Shown one piece after another: positions 36,401-44,416 of a stretch of 64,000 nt of DNA. The position numbers and the translations under genes are program-made. The number at the start of each line of letters is the position of its first letter. Positions within the stretch are counted from its first letter, which is position 1. Source of the DNA: a virus. Below the pieces are notes generated by a model. That model made no database searches. It saw only the letters and a list, made by a program, of their open reading frames with translations, and was not told the origin of the DNA. The stretch covers positions 36,294 to 100,293 of IMG/VR virus record IMGVR_UViG_3300022562_000520. The stretch is one strand, 5' to 3'.

Positions 36401-36537
36401 GTGGGATATCTTTAAATGCATCGGAATTGATTACACAAGCAAATACGATACGTGAAAAGTTAGAAGAAGAAGTAGATAATTATATAGTTGATACACCAGA
36501 AGATGTAGGTCAGTATTCAACGTTTATTTTAGGTTAA
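33445..36537 (+). CDS. Neck protein: gp13-like domain fused to aromatic repeats
   Basis: A 1030-residue fusion. Residues 1-165 look like a fibronectin/Ig-type beta domain (TAYYIGGYAVDAQYRYHSEG). From about 258 to 670 there are about eleven repeats of 34-42 residues of the form x-W-Y-(D/N)-x5-L-x3-(D/N)-G-x-x-W, for example TYWYDTTNNALFVRNGTTW. The C-terminal 250 residues (RRELMDSLRAQLGYPAIKVE, then RWIERYALSEAMLMLAQIRG and PGAGGGISLN) match the gp13 neck protein of marine T4-like phages. T4 gp13 is only 309 residues. Position ahead of gp14-like and gp15 genes fits. The repeats could form collar fibres or bind glycans; that is inference. Confidence 0.75.
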   Translation: MSVFDPIGDSAFALKTEGQEIKLTFKQGVPATGQGTVEWNIPTPAHGCNSGEAGAYAGILILLRTEPLDASNIPQDGEIYVADPTADADLSTADKIGDAFVVGVFYEAELKAQNGTLTTSLVINNIKPNTAYYIGGYAVDAQYRYHSEGVRAYSDSYGDKAGTGIPSYQHVKLGTNGSGILPTDGTGLLPGATYEFDIIVDNSFPTGYDYRTIQVSIDGINAGTYQDLVDEINKQMQLSDNPPQSPVPPNTNSFYWDPAEEQLYQFDGTTHDKIDAIVEPTDPAVIAMGTYWYDSANKVLNRNNIPNPTGWNVINHIEGEYDLTNPECSLYWYNGTIGRKWDSTTWCNQITLVSAEDPSICPTVQCGTYWYNEAALTLYKWNETTIRWDEKSAIYWPEAPNTLSDGTYWFNDTSNKLNLRVGSTWSDITSTSIISEIEPTTLTDGLVWYKSSTEELKIYSTSLSAWVDTDILVWAEDPTDVNSCDLWWNSTNDELKVWDVVNNEWDLVISFVISSNDPSQITAIVVDTLWYNTTDSSLTRWDGSDWVAVDFIEKITDPTVLVMGDAWYNPTTNEWKVYNTPASGWNIINPIDSPFDPTSIPNNTYWYDTTNNALFVRNGTTWTTVTFSTIPYFPIRKSMWYDTSENILKMWDGTAWVEAEYDVSAYINPAGGITFRTTKLGSSTAILIPTPPGSVSEPVVVGTGFADFTEFDINPVTGYTYERDTTGRVYSARLINDGSFLWSNLSPYGKLQVPTAGNDGKSGVPSYMEIGVGTDGTPDERRELMDSLRAQLGYPAIKVELTNYQLDTAIQNALETFRTVTGSAYRRGFYFLNIEPGKQQYIMTNRVMGYHRIVNVTAAYRFTSAFLSSAHGSGVYGQVVLQHLYNMGTFDLTSFHLVAQYVEQLEHLFATRLTHTFHENNRVLSFFNSFTRPERVLLDCMIERTEQDLFKDRLTKRWIERYALSEAMLMLAQIRGKFSSLPGAGGGISLNASELITQANTIREKLEEEVDNYIVDTPEDVGQYSTFILG

Positions 36538-36548
36538 GGAGAAAAACC

Positions 36549-37019
36549 ATGTCAATATTAGACAAAGTAATAAAAGAAATGGGCGGCTATGGTGACATGG
36601 GCATTCCAGATAATAAGGATATGATGGATGCAACTACAACTACAGCTACTGATAGCCCTGTAGTACGTAAAGCATATCGATTATCTGATATTCTTCGTCA
36701 CCGAACACAGTCTGAAGAAGAAGAGTTTAATACATTAGAAGATGATACAGATGATCTTGGAGAAATAAAGCAATTTTTTATAGATAATCCAGAACCATCC
36801 GATGAAGATGTAGAAGCATTTGCAGAAGAACATGGGTTAGATATGCAAGAAATGCGTAGATTGGTTTATAGTCTTATTTCCTCATTGTTGGATGAAGAAG
36901 AACCAATGGATGATGATATGTCAGACGATGATATGTCAGACGATGATATGTCAGACGATGATTCAATGGATAGTGACGTTGATTTTGGTGATGAAATTGA
37001 CTTTAAATCAAAAGTATAA
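36549..37019 (+). CDS. Acidic virion-operon protein with DDMSD repeats
   Basis: A 156-residue protein with AAGGAG before its ATG, between the neck genes. The N-terminal half has a short RKAYRLSDILRHRTQSEEEE segment; the rest is strongly acidic and ends in tandem DDMSD units. No family recognised. It could be a chaperone-like or DNA-mimic protein of the connector; this is a guess from charge only. Confidence 0.65.
   Translation: MSILDKVIKEMGGYGDMGIPDNKDMMDATTTTATDSPVVRKAYRLSDILRHRTQSEEEEFNTLEDDTDDLGEIKQFFIDNPEPSDEDVEAFAEEHGLDMQEMRRLVYSLISSLLDEEEPMDDDMSDDDMSDDDMSDDDSMDSDVDFGDEIDFKSKV
36912..36956 (+). repeat. Three exact 15-bp tandem repeats
   Basis: The unit GATGATATGTCAGAC occurs three times without a mismatch and encodes DDMSD in frame. 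Exact copies at DNA level suggest recent slippage; copy number probably varies between relatives. Confidence 0.95.
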
Positions 37020-37033
37020 GGTAAAAATAATTA

Positions 37034-38737
37034 ATGGCATGTAATGAATTTGATAAAGGGAGTTGCAGTAACTCTGTTGGTCCTGATTACAATTTGGATT
37101 CGAATGGTAAAAAACATCCGAGCCAATCATGCGTGCCTACCGCAGATGGGAAGGGATTCCAAGCTATTCAAAATAATGATCTTAGATGTGGCCCATTTCA
37201 ATTAGAAAACGACACTGCTAATGGATATATTGATGGTTTAGTTAATGAAGCCTTAAATATCGGTGGTGCAACAATAAACGTTTATAAAATGTTAGGTGTA
37301 CATGAACAAAGTAAACTTGTTGATTGTACTGGAAGAGGGGAGGCAATATCAAATGGAGATTTACCAAATTTTCCGTCAGAAAATGCATTTGACAAATATG
37401 TTTCCGAATGGCGATCTATTCAAAAAGGAAGTGGTGTTATCGCTTCTGCTTTTATTGGTTACGATTTCGGTTACATTAAAACAGACGACGAGTCTCGTCG
37501 TGCTTATGGCATTGATACAAGCATCTATAAGCATATCACAGCAATTGCAATTAAACAAAGTTCTCAGCAGAACCGTCGAGTAACGAAAGCTAGACTTGAA
37601 CGTTCTGATGATGGTGTAAAATGGTACGGTGTTAATATTGTGCTTCTTCCGGATGATGATTGTTTAAATACAATATTAGTAAAACATTCAATTCCATCAC
37701 GCTATTGGAGACTTAGACCGATAGAATTTAATGGTACAGATACCAATGATGTATGGGCAGTTGTAGCACTCCAAATGTTTCATAACTATATGGCTACAGA
37801 TGAATATAATATCCAAGATAAAGTATTTCTTGAAAATCGTGATCGCAGTTATGCTGATGAAGAAACCCCAATAAAAGCATTTTATGAAATAGTAGATGCT
37901 ATGACAGAATTATCTCGTGTTGGTATAGATATGCCATTAACACTTTATATTACAGCAAGCTTTTCCGCTTGTGTAGCAGCGTTAGGCAGACCTATTGTTA
38001 TTGGTGATATTGTAGAAATACCTAGTCAAGCGCAATATTCAGCAGAAATGAAAAGACTTTTAAAATGGATGGAAGTTACAGATGTAACATGGGCATCTGA
38101 AGGTTTTACACCAGGATGGCAACCAACATTACTTCGAATTGTTGCACAACCTGCTTTTGTTTCGCAAGAAACACAAGATATATTTGGCGACCTTGCCGCA
38201 TCATTACCTGATGCAATGGGACTTGTTGTAGGTGAGGATGGTAAAAATGAAATATATCAAGACTACTTTGATGTTAGTAAAACTATAGAAGCTGAAGCAC
38301 GTGATAACCGTCCAGAAAATGGCGCTGAAGGTTCTAACACTATTAGAGCGTGGGAAGAATCAGAAATAAAAGCCGCCGCCGAACAAGGAATACCGAATCT
38401 CCAAAAGGTTGGATTAAATTCAACAGGTTTATATGTAGAAGATGCAATGCCACCAAATAATGCACCATTCACAACCGGTGATCAATATCCAGAAGAACCA
38501 AAGCATGGGGATTATCATAGATTAACATATTCAGGTTTAGCTGCGGATTTACCAGCAAGGTTGTATAGATATTCAGCCTCGAAAGGTAGATGGATATACT
38601 TGGAAACAGATCAGCGTGCTTTTCACAATCCAATAAAACCAACATTAAAAGAATTTATAACTAGTCCAAACGCTGTTCCAAATAGCGAAATTTCTAGAAA
38701 TCGTGAGACTATAGACGATAATTGTGAGGAAGGTTAA
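37034..38737 (+). CDS. Neck protein, gp14-like with discoidin-like insertion
   Basis: A 567-residue protein. NGYIDGLVNEALNIGGATIN and the later DIVEIPSQAQYSAEMKRLLK, then WMEVTDVTWASEGFTPGWQP resemble gp14-type neck proteins of T4-like phages (T4 gp14 is 256). Between them (about 100-255) is a domain with the look of an F5/8-type C (discoidin) fold: FDKYVSEWRS, ARLERSDDGVKWYGVNIVLL, SRYWRLRPIEF. Such domains bind sugars or surfaces. The C-terminal 100 residues are Pro/Asn-rich. It sits between the gp13-like and gp15 genes, the T4 order. Confidence 0.55.
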   Translation: MACNEFDKGSCSNSVGPDYNLDSNGKKHPSQSCVPTADGKGFQAIQNNDLRCGPFQLENDTANGYIDGLVNEALNIGGATINVYKMLGVHEQSKLVDCTGRGEAISNGDLPNFPSENAFDKYVSEWRSIQKGSGVIASAFIGYDFGYIKTDDESRRAYGIDTSIYKHITAIAIKQSSQQNRRVTKARLERSDDGVKWYGVNIVLLPDDDCLNTILVKHSIPSRYWRLRPIEFNGTDTNDVWAVVALQMFHNYMATDEYNIQDKVFLENRDRSYADEETPIKAFYEIVDAMTELSRVGIDMPLTLYITASFSACVAALGRPIVIGDIVEIPSQAQYSAEMKRLLKWMEVTDVTWASEGFTPGWQPTLLRIVAQPAFVSQETQDIFGDLAASLPDAMGLVVGEDGKNEIYQDYFDVSKTIEAEARDNRPENGAEGSNTIRAWEESEIKAAAEQGIPNLQKVGLNSTGLYVEDAMPPNNAPFTTGDQYPEEPKHGDYHRLTYSGLAADLPARLYRYSASKGRWIYLETDQRAFHNPIKPTLKEFITSPNAVPNSEISRNRETIDDNCEEG

Positions 38738-39513
38738 TGGCAACATCAGTTTTAGAAAACTACCACTATTCAAGTCAATTGCGCAAATATATTGTACAAT
38801 TTGCGGCTATATTTGCGGGTATTCAAGTTCAGGTTGGAATGCGAAATGATAAAGAACCAGAATTAATACACGTTCCTATAAAAAACGCCAGTACTGATCG
38901 GGTTGTGGCTGCAATAAAAGGCGAAAACACACAAAACAAACCTATTAGGTTACCTATAATGACATTCCAATTGGTTAACGTTGATATGGCACCAGAATTG
39001 CGAAAAGGTGTGGGGGTTAAACGTAGAACCACCTATATGCCAACGGGCGGCCAATTTCCAGATGATATGAAGGTGGTAGAACAACGCCAACCCGTACCAT
39101 ATCGTGCTGTTTTTGAACTGTTTATCTGGGCTAGTAATCAAGACCAACACTATCAAATAATGGAACAAATATTTACACTTTTCGATCCACAATTACAAAT
39201 CCAGACGGATGATGACATATTTGATTGGACAAAAATGACTTCCGTAGAAATGTTGGATGTTAGATTTGATGAAACCGTACCCGTAGGTGGTGATAGAAGA
39301 TTAATTCAATCTAGATTGGGATTTATGGCACCTATTTACCTTTCGGTACCAGCAAAAGTCCATGATAATTATGTTAAAGATATTTACCTTAGAATTGGTG
39401 CGGTCGGAAGTAATGTAAAAAATTCATACGATATTATAGCAGATTTGGATGCACAGGGTGAAGAATATGAAAAAGTATTCTCCCTAAGTGACGTAGATAT
39501 AACCAAAATTTAA
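38737..39513 (+). CDS. 15: Tail sheath stabiliser gp15
   Basis: A 258-residue protein (T4 gp15 is 272), the ring that caps the tail and joins it to the neck. Conserved parts are YHYSSQLRKYIVQFAAIFAG, LPIMTFQLVNVDMAPELRKG and VPYRAVFELFIWASNQDQHY. The start overlaps the upstream stop (TAATG) with AGGAAGG before it. Confidence 0.9.
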   Translation: MATSVLENYHYSSQLRKYIVQFAAIFAGIQVQVGMRNDKEPELIHVPIKNASTDRVVAAIKGENTQNKPIRLPIMTFQLVNVDMAPELRKGVGVKRRTTYMPTGGQFPDDMKVVEQRQPVPYRAVFELFIWASNQDQHYQIMEQIFTLFDPQLQIQTDDDIFDWTKMTSVEMLDVRFDETVPVGGDRRLIQSRLGFMAPIYLSVPAKVHDNYVKDIYLRIGAVGSNVKNSYDIIADLDAQGEEYEKVFSLSDVDITKI

Positions 39514-39542
39514 TAAGATTTGCGGGTTTTTGGGTACGTCTT

Positions 39543-39550
39543 TATAAATA
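39543..39550 (+). promoter_or_regulatory. Late promoter element TATAAATACT for the tail sheath
   Basis: Exact core with the extended CT, 58 nt before the sheath ATG; AAGGAG lies 6 nt before that ATG. Confidence 0.75.
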
Positions 39551-39608
39551 CTAACAGCCACAATAGGGTAGTGGATTAAAATAATATTAAGTTTAAGGAG
39601 AATCCGAT

Positions 39609-41360
39609 ATGGCAACTTTGGTAAGCGCAGGAGTAAGCGTAACAGTAACGGATGAAAGTTTTTTCATCCCTGTGTCAGCACCTACCGTTCCGTTGTTTTT
39701 TATTGCTACAGCAGACGAAAAGCTTCAGCCGGATGGTATTACACCAGCTGAAGGCACTTATGAATACGATGTTGTTCGTACTGTTACATCTTTGAGCCAG
39801 AGTACACAATTATATGGTATTCCACGTTTCCTTGAAGATGGTACAACAGGCGATCCACACCACGGCGATGCAAGAAATGAATATGGTTTATTTGCATTGA
39901 ACCAGTACCTTGGCATAGGCAACCGCGCATATGTTATACGTACAAATGTTAATTTAAATGACGATATCGCAGATATTCGCGATATGTTTGATGCGAAAGC
40001 ATTAGAAGCACAGATTGCACTTTCCAACCTTGTACAAAATTTTATAAATGAAAAAGATGCTTTAGCTGGTGACCTTCCAGGTACAACAGTAACAGTAACA
40101 GCTACAGAACTACAAGATCTTGCAAGAACCGCAATGGCAGACCTTTTTGAAGCATATTCTTTTGTTAACATAGAAACAGATTTCTTTGGTGCTGTTGGTT
40201 TAGCATCAGCACTTGATATATTTGCTAATGGTTATGATATGGCATCGACAGGAATATACGATGGTTTTGATTACGTATCAAGTAATATTGGTCTTTATCC
40301 AACTTTTCCAGGTGGTGGAACAATTGCTGGTGAATTTACGCCAACTGAAGCAGGTGATTTTTTACTTGCCGCTACAGATGATTTTAAATTTACACTTGAA
40401 TTTTTAAACGGAACAATGCTTGGCGCTAATGATGCCGCTCGCCGTGTTGCTATCGTAACTGCATTACAAGCATCTATTAATGGTAACACTGACATTCGTG
40501 CAGAAAACTTTGATTATAATTTGATATTGTGCCCAGGTTTTCCTGAAGTAGTAGACGAACTTCTTGCACTTGTGGCCGATATGCAAGACGAAGCATTAGT
40601 TATTGCTGATACCCCAATGGATAAAAGTCCAGATGGAATCACAAATCCATCTACAGGATGGGCTGCAACAACAGCACGTCAACGCTCTGTACATGTAGCA
40701 TACTATTATCCACACGCACTTGCTTCTAACCTTGATGGTAAGAATGTAGTTGTTGCGGCATCTGGTGTTGCATTGCGTACTTACACATATAGTGATAATG
40801 TATCTTATTTGTGGTTTGCACCAGCTGGTATTCGTCGTGGTACTATTACAGGTATTAGTGATTTGGGATATGTTACTGGCGAACTTGGTACACCAACAAC
40901 ATTTGTTTCTGTAGCATTAAATCCAGGACAGCGCGATGCATTATATCAATATCTTGCAAGTGGTGATATCAACCCTATAGCATTCTTTCCAGGAAATGGA
41001 TTTGTTGTATGGGGTCAAAAAACATCAGCACCTGCTGCTAGTGCGATGGATCGTGTAAACGTTTCACGATTAATCAAATATATTAAACGCCAACTTCGTA
41101 GAAATACGTTGAGTTTTGTGTTTGAACCAAATGATCAGTTAACACGCGATAATTTAAAAGCGGTCGTTGATTCTTTCCTTGGTGATTTGATTATCAAACG
41201 CGGCTTGTATGACTTTGCTACGGTTTGTGATGATAGTAATAACACACCAGATCGTATCGATAGAAATGAAATGTACATAGACATTGCTTTAAAACCTGTT
41301 AAAGCGGCTGAATTTATTTACATTCCAATTCGTATAGTTGCAACCGGAGCAGAGATTTAA
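39609..41360 (+). CDS. 18: Tail sheath protein gp18
   Basis: A 583-residue contractile sheath subunit (T4 gp18 is 659). The N-terminus VSAGVSVTVTDESFFIPVSA supplies the strand exchanged between neighbours, and the C-terminal domain ASAMDRVNVSRLIKYIKRQL, NTLSFVFEPNDQLTRDN and IYIPIRIVATG is the conserved sheath core. The middle (about 100-330) is the variable outer domain. It is directly followed by the tube gene. Confidence 0.95.
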   Translation: MATLVSAGVSVTVTDESFFIPVSAPTVPLFFIATADEKLQPDGITPAEGTYEYDVVRTVTSLSQSTQLYGIPRFLEDGTTGDPHHGDARNEYGLFALNQYLGIGNRAYVIRTNVNLNDDIADIRDMFDAKALEAQIALSNLVQNFINEKDALAGDLPGTTVTVTATELQDLARTAMADLFEAYSFVNIETDFFGAVGLASALDIFANGYDMASTGIYDGFDYVSSNIGLYPTFPGGGTIAGEFTPTEAGDFLLAATDDFKFTLEFLNGTMLGANDAARRVAIVTALQASINGNTDIRAENFDYNLILCPGFPEVVDELLALVADMQDEALVIADTPMDKSPDGITNPSTGWAATTARQRSVHVAYYYPHALASNLDGKNVVVAASGVALRTYTYSDNVSYLWFAPAGIRRGTITGISDLGYVTGELGTPTTFVSVALNPGQRDALYQYLASGDINPIAFFPGNGFVVWGQKTSAPAASAMDRVNVSRLIKYIKRQLRRNTLSFVFEPNDQLTRDNLKAVVDSFLGDLIIKRGLYDFATVCDDSNNTPDRIDRNEMYIDIALKPVKAAEFIYIPIRIVATGAEI

Positions 41361-41419
41361 GGAATAATTTGAACTTTATGGTAAATACATAAAGAGAACA
41401 TTTAAAGGGAAAAAGTAAA

Positions 41420-42010
41420 ATGGCTACAATTAATGATCAAGGTATCCCTGGTGTAGGAACAGGTATTCTCCATCCAAGACAGAAGAACCGCTGGCGTATT
41501 ACGTTCGCTAATTTGGGTGGTGGGGTTAATTCACAACCACTCAGTTTGCAAGCAGTAACTGTTACGCGTCCAGTTTTATCTTTTGATGAAGTTCAATTGG
41601 ATCGTTACAATTCCCGTGCTTGGGTTGCTGGTAAATATACCTTTGAACCTATTACACTTAGTTTCGAAGATGATGTATCAGGAACCGCATCACAGGTTAT
41701 TCAAGAACAACTTCAGAAGCAGCAATGGTTAATTGGTGCGGAAGGCCAGTGGCTTGCAGCCGCAGGTGAAGCATCAATTTACAAATTTGTAACATATCTT
41801 GATATGTTGGACGGCAATGATAATAGAACAGAACGTTGGACTATTGAAGGTTGCTGGTTCCAGCAAGTAGATTATACTGATTTGGATTATGCAGCTAGTG
41901 ACGCAGTTTTGATAACTACTACATTACGCTACGACCATGCACGCCAAGATATTGGCGGTTATAACCAAGGTGAAGGTGTTGCAACAGGCGGCGCTGGTGC
42001 CATAGGTTAA
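41420..42010 (+). CDS. 19: Tail tube protein gp19
   Basis: A 196-residue tube subunit (T4 gp19 is 163). KNRWRITFANLG, RPVLSFDEVQLDRYNSRAWV, TFEPITLSFEDDVSG and RTERWTIEGCWFQQVDYTDL are the family pattern. A Gly-rich C-terminal tail ends it, followed by the G9/C7 hairpin. An imperfect late element (GGTAAATA) lies in the short gap after gp18. Confidence 0.95.
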   Translation: MATINDQGIPGVGTGILHPRQKNRWRITFANLGGGVNSQPLSLQAVTVTRPVLSFDEVQLDRYNSRAWVAGKYTFEPITLSFEDDVSGTASQVIQEQLQKQQWLIGAEGQWLAAAGEASIYKFVTYLDMLDGNDNRTERWTIEGCWFQQVDYTDLDYAASDAVLITTTLRYDHARQDIGGYNQGEGVATGGAGAIG

Positions 42011-42052
42011 TAGATATCAGGGAAGAAAATTCACAAGGAAGTGAACATTTTA

Positions 42053-42077
42053 GGGGGGGGGTTTCCCCCCCTTTTTT
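42053..42077 (+). terminator. Homopolymeric G9-TTT-C7 terminator
   Basis: Nine G, a TTT loop, seven C and then six T form an intrinsic terminator after gp19. A small hairpin (TTCAC/GTGAA, 42030-42045) precedes it. The pure G/C stem is unusual and slippage-prone. Confidence 0.85.
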
Positions 42078-42092
42078 CTCTACCGTTTTTAT

Positions 42093-42100
42093 AATAAATA
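42093..42100 (+). promoter_or_regulatory. Late promoter element AATAAATA
   Basis: One mismatch to the late core, 21 nt before the ATG at 42122; GGGAG lies between. Confidence 0.5.
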
Positions 42101-42121
42101 TAGTAATAATGGGAGTTTAAT

Positions 42122-43483
42122 ATGGCATTAGATCCACGAAGATTTACAGTTAAATATTGTGCACGCGGACAAGTTAAAGACACTTCTGCCTCGGCAGAAA
42201 AACAATCGTTTTTTGCCGAGATTGGTGAATATGCTGGTAAAGTAGGTGATGTAGAACTGTTAAATGAAGTAGGTGGCGGCAAGGTTGCACAAGGTCTTCG
42301 TGATTTGGCAGGACTTTCTGATTCTATTAGAACTGGTGACACAAATTCCGCATTAATACCAAATTCCGCCGGTTATGTTTTTGACGCTGTTGGTATAAAT
42401 CCAAATTCCGCAAGACGTGCAGGTGATTTCAATCCTGGGGTTCTTAACAGAGCTACAGGTGCCGCCGAAGATATTATATCAAAAGTTAAATCTGGTGAAT
42501 TTAAACTTTCTGATGCAGCAGGCTATGCGCAGGATTTACAAAACTTGGGACAGTTGGCCACCGGTATTTTTACAGATGCCGAACCATCACCCGGCACACT
42601 TCGTGAAGTATGTGGTGCATCACCATATGCATGGGATATGATACAGTACGCGCCTAAATTTAAATTTCTTTTCATACTCCAAATAATGATGAAACCACAA
42701 TATAATAATATGGATAGTGCTGGAAGAGTATTAGCATTTGTAGTTAAAAACAGTACACGTCCAAATATAAGTATCGAGCATGAAGAAGTTAATATGTATA
42801 ACTGGTGGACACGTATACCAAAGCGCGTAATTTATGAACCAGTTACTATGCGTTTCTACGATGATAATCAAGGTTGGGGACATTATTTTTATACGCAATA
42901 TTTAGAAAATATAAGTCCACTTGCTAGAGAAGGCGGCATGGAAAAAAATGGTATGTTAAGCGTTGAATATCTTCAAGCACATAGTATGGGGAAAAACGGC
43001 GTAGGATATACCAGCACCGCATCCTTAACAGCATTAGAAGGTGAAAACACATCTATCATTGATGAAATAAGACTCTTCCACATCTATGATTATGGTAAAT
43101 TTATGAATGTATACCATTTCCATCATCCAAAAGTGTTGGCTATGAATCTTGATGATTTAGATATGGCAGACTCTGGCACGGGAAATGAAATAGAATTTCA
43201 ATTAGCATACGATGCACTACATATAACACCCGCATTAAGTATGTTAGATAAGAAAGAATTTGTAGAACAAACTACAACATCAGCAGGCGGTCGTTTCCCA
43301 ATACGTCCAGTATTTGAGCCTGAACAAGACATAAAAGCAGCACAGGAGTTAGATCCAGCAACCGGTGAAACAGCTAAAGGCACAGTAACAAATACTTTTA
43401 CAGATATTTACCAATCAACAGCAACAACTATAAGTAATGCTTTTAGTACAGCTGCGGCATTTGCTGGCTCTATATTTACATGA
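42122..43483 (+). CDS. Tail-tube-fold virion protein, gp54/gp48-like candidate
   Basis: A 453-residue protein. The central part (about 175-390: KFKFLFILQIMMKPQYN, AFVVKNSTRPNISIEHEEVN, RVIYEPVTMRFYDDNQGWGH, IIDEIRLFHIYDYGKFMNVY) has the strand order of a tube protein like gp19. The first 170 residues are Gly/Ala-rich and helical; the last 80 are polar. T4 uses two tube-like proteins, gp48 and gp54, between baseplate and tube; this may be the gp54 counterpart. The neighbours are gp19 and gp4. The label is tentative. Confidence 0.5.
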   Translation: MALDPRRFTVKYCARGQVKDTSASAEKQSFFAEIGEYAGKVGDVELLNEVGGGKVAQGLRDLAGLSDSIRTGDTNSALIPNSAGYVFDAVGINPNSARRAGDFNPGVLNRATGAAEDIISKVKSGEFKLSDAAGYAQDLQNLGQLATGIFTDAEPSPGTLREVCGASPYAWDMIQYAPKFKFLFILQIMMKPQYNNMDSAGRVLAFVVKNSTRPNISIEHEEVNMYNWWTRIPKRVIYEPVTMRFYDDNQGWGHYFYTQYLENISPLAREGGMEKNGMLSVEYLQAHSMGKNGVGYTSTASLTALEGENTSIIDEIRLFHIYDYGKFMNVYHFHHPKVLAMNLDDLDMADSGTGNEIEFQLAYDALHITPALSMLDKKEFVEQTTTSAGGRFPIRPVFEPEQDIKAAQELDPATGETAKGTVTNTFTDIYQSTATTISNAFSTAAAFAGSIFT

Positions 43484-43484
43484 T

Positions 43485-43976
43485 ATGATACCAGAAGAAA
43501 TAGAACTTATAGAAAATTTTCATGAATATGGTACTAGAAAGGGTGTTCAAAAAGGTAGATTTACACCAAGACACCCAGAAAAATATGTTGGAAATGTAAA
43601 CAACATTGTGTATCGTTCTTCATGGGAACGCTCATTTATGAACTTTCTTGATAATAATCCCAACGTTTTACAGTGGGGTTCAGAAATAATACCCATTCCA
43701 TATCGTAAGCCAACAACAGGAAGAATTCACAAATATTATCCTGATTTTTGGGTAAAGTATATTAAAAAAGATGGGTCTACGGTGCAAGAAATTATAGAAG
43801 TAAAACCTGAAAAAGAAACCAAACAACCTACTACTCGTGGAAAGAAGAAGAAAACACAACTATATGAAGGTATTACTTGGGAAATTAATAAGGCCAAATG
43901 GCGCTCGGCAGTCGCTTTTTGTAATAAATACAATATGCGCTTTCGTATATTAACTGAAAAAGAGATTTTTAAATGA
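43485..43976 (+). CDS. 4: Head completion protein gp4
   Basis: A 163-residue protein (T4 gp4 is 150). GRFTPRHPEKYVGN, IVYRSSWERSFMNFLDNNPN, VLQWGSEIIPIPYRKPTTGR and HKYYPDFWVKY are the conserved gp4 core, which has a restriction-endonuclease-like plan (E, PD, E-K: PDFW then EIIEVKPEKE). It completes filled heads. The ATG at 43485 lies 1 nt after the previous stop; no good Shine-Dalgarno, so probably coupled. Its stop overlaps the gp16 start (ATGA). Confidence 0.85.
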   Translation: MIPEEIELIENFHEYGTRKGVQKGRFTPRHPEKYVGNVNNIVYRSSWERSFMNFLDNNPNVLQWGSEIIPIPYRKPTTGRIHKYYPDFWVKYIKKDGSTVQEIIEVKPEKETKQPTTRGKKKKTQLYEGITWEINKAKWRSAVAFCNKYNMRFRILTEKEIFK

Positions 43977-44416
43977 GCACCGAAACAAAAGAAGTAGAAG
44001 TAATTGTCGATCATCCACTTGAAGATATATTTGATATTGAACCTGGTACTACATTAATCCCACGTACTGAAAAGAGCACCGAACTTGTTGTGGCCGAAGA
44101 ATATGATGATAAAGATAAAGAAATAGAAGACCAATTTCAACAAATTTATGACGCAGCACTGGCCGCATTTGAAGATCAGCTTGCAGAAAGTGAAGTTATA
44201 GAAGGTAAATATAAAGCACGAAATATGGAAGTTGGCGTCCAACTTTTAAATACTGCATTAACTGCCGCCAAAGAAAAATCTAATATGAAACAACATAAAG
44301 ATAAGACCGCCGTTGATAAAGGTAAACTTAAAGGAAAAACGGTCAACCATAATAATTTAATAATAGCTGACCGTAATGATATTTTAAAAACATTAGCTGG
44401 AAAAACAGAAGATTAA
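43973..44416 (+). CDS. 16: Terminase small subunit gp16
   Basis: A 147-residue protein (T4 gp16 is 164). The helical region AALAAFEDQLAESEVIEGKY, then KARNMEVGVQLLNTALTAAK is the family core that forms the ring regulating gp17. It overlaps gp4 by 4 nt. Its stop codon shares a TTAA with the stop of the opposing gene. gp17 lies beyond that inverted gene, which is unusual because the two subunits normally adjoin. Confidence 0.85.
   Translation: MSTETKEVEVIVDHPLEDIFDIEPGTTLIPRTEKSTELVVAEEYDDKDKEIEDQFQQIYDAALAAFEDQLAESEVIEGKYKARNMEVGVQLLNTALTAAKEKSNMKQHKDKTAVDKGKLKGKTVNHNNLIIADRNDILKTLAGKTED

Noticed and set aside
36912-36956. CRISPR-like repeat array
   Set aside because: The units are contiguous, 15 bp, in frame and without spacers; it is a coding tandem repeat.
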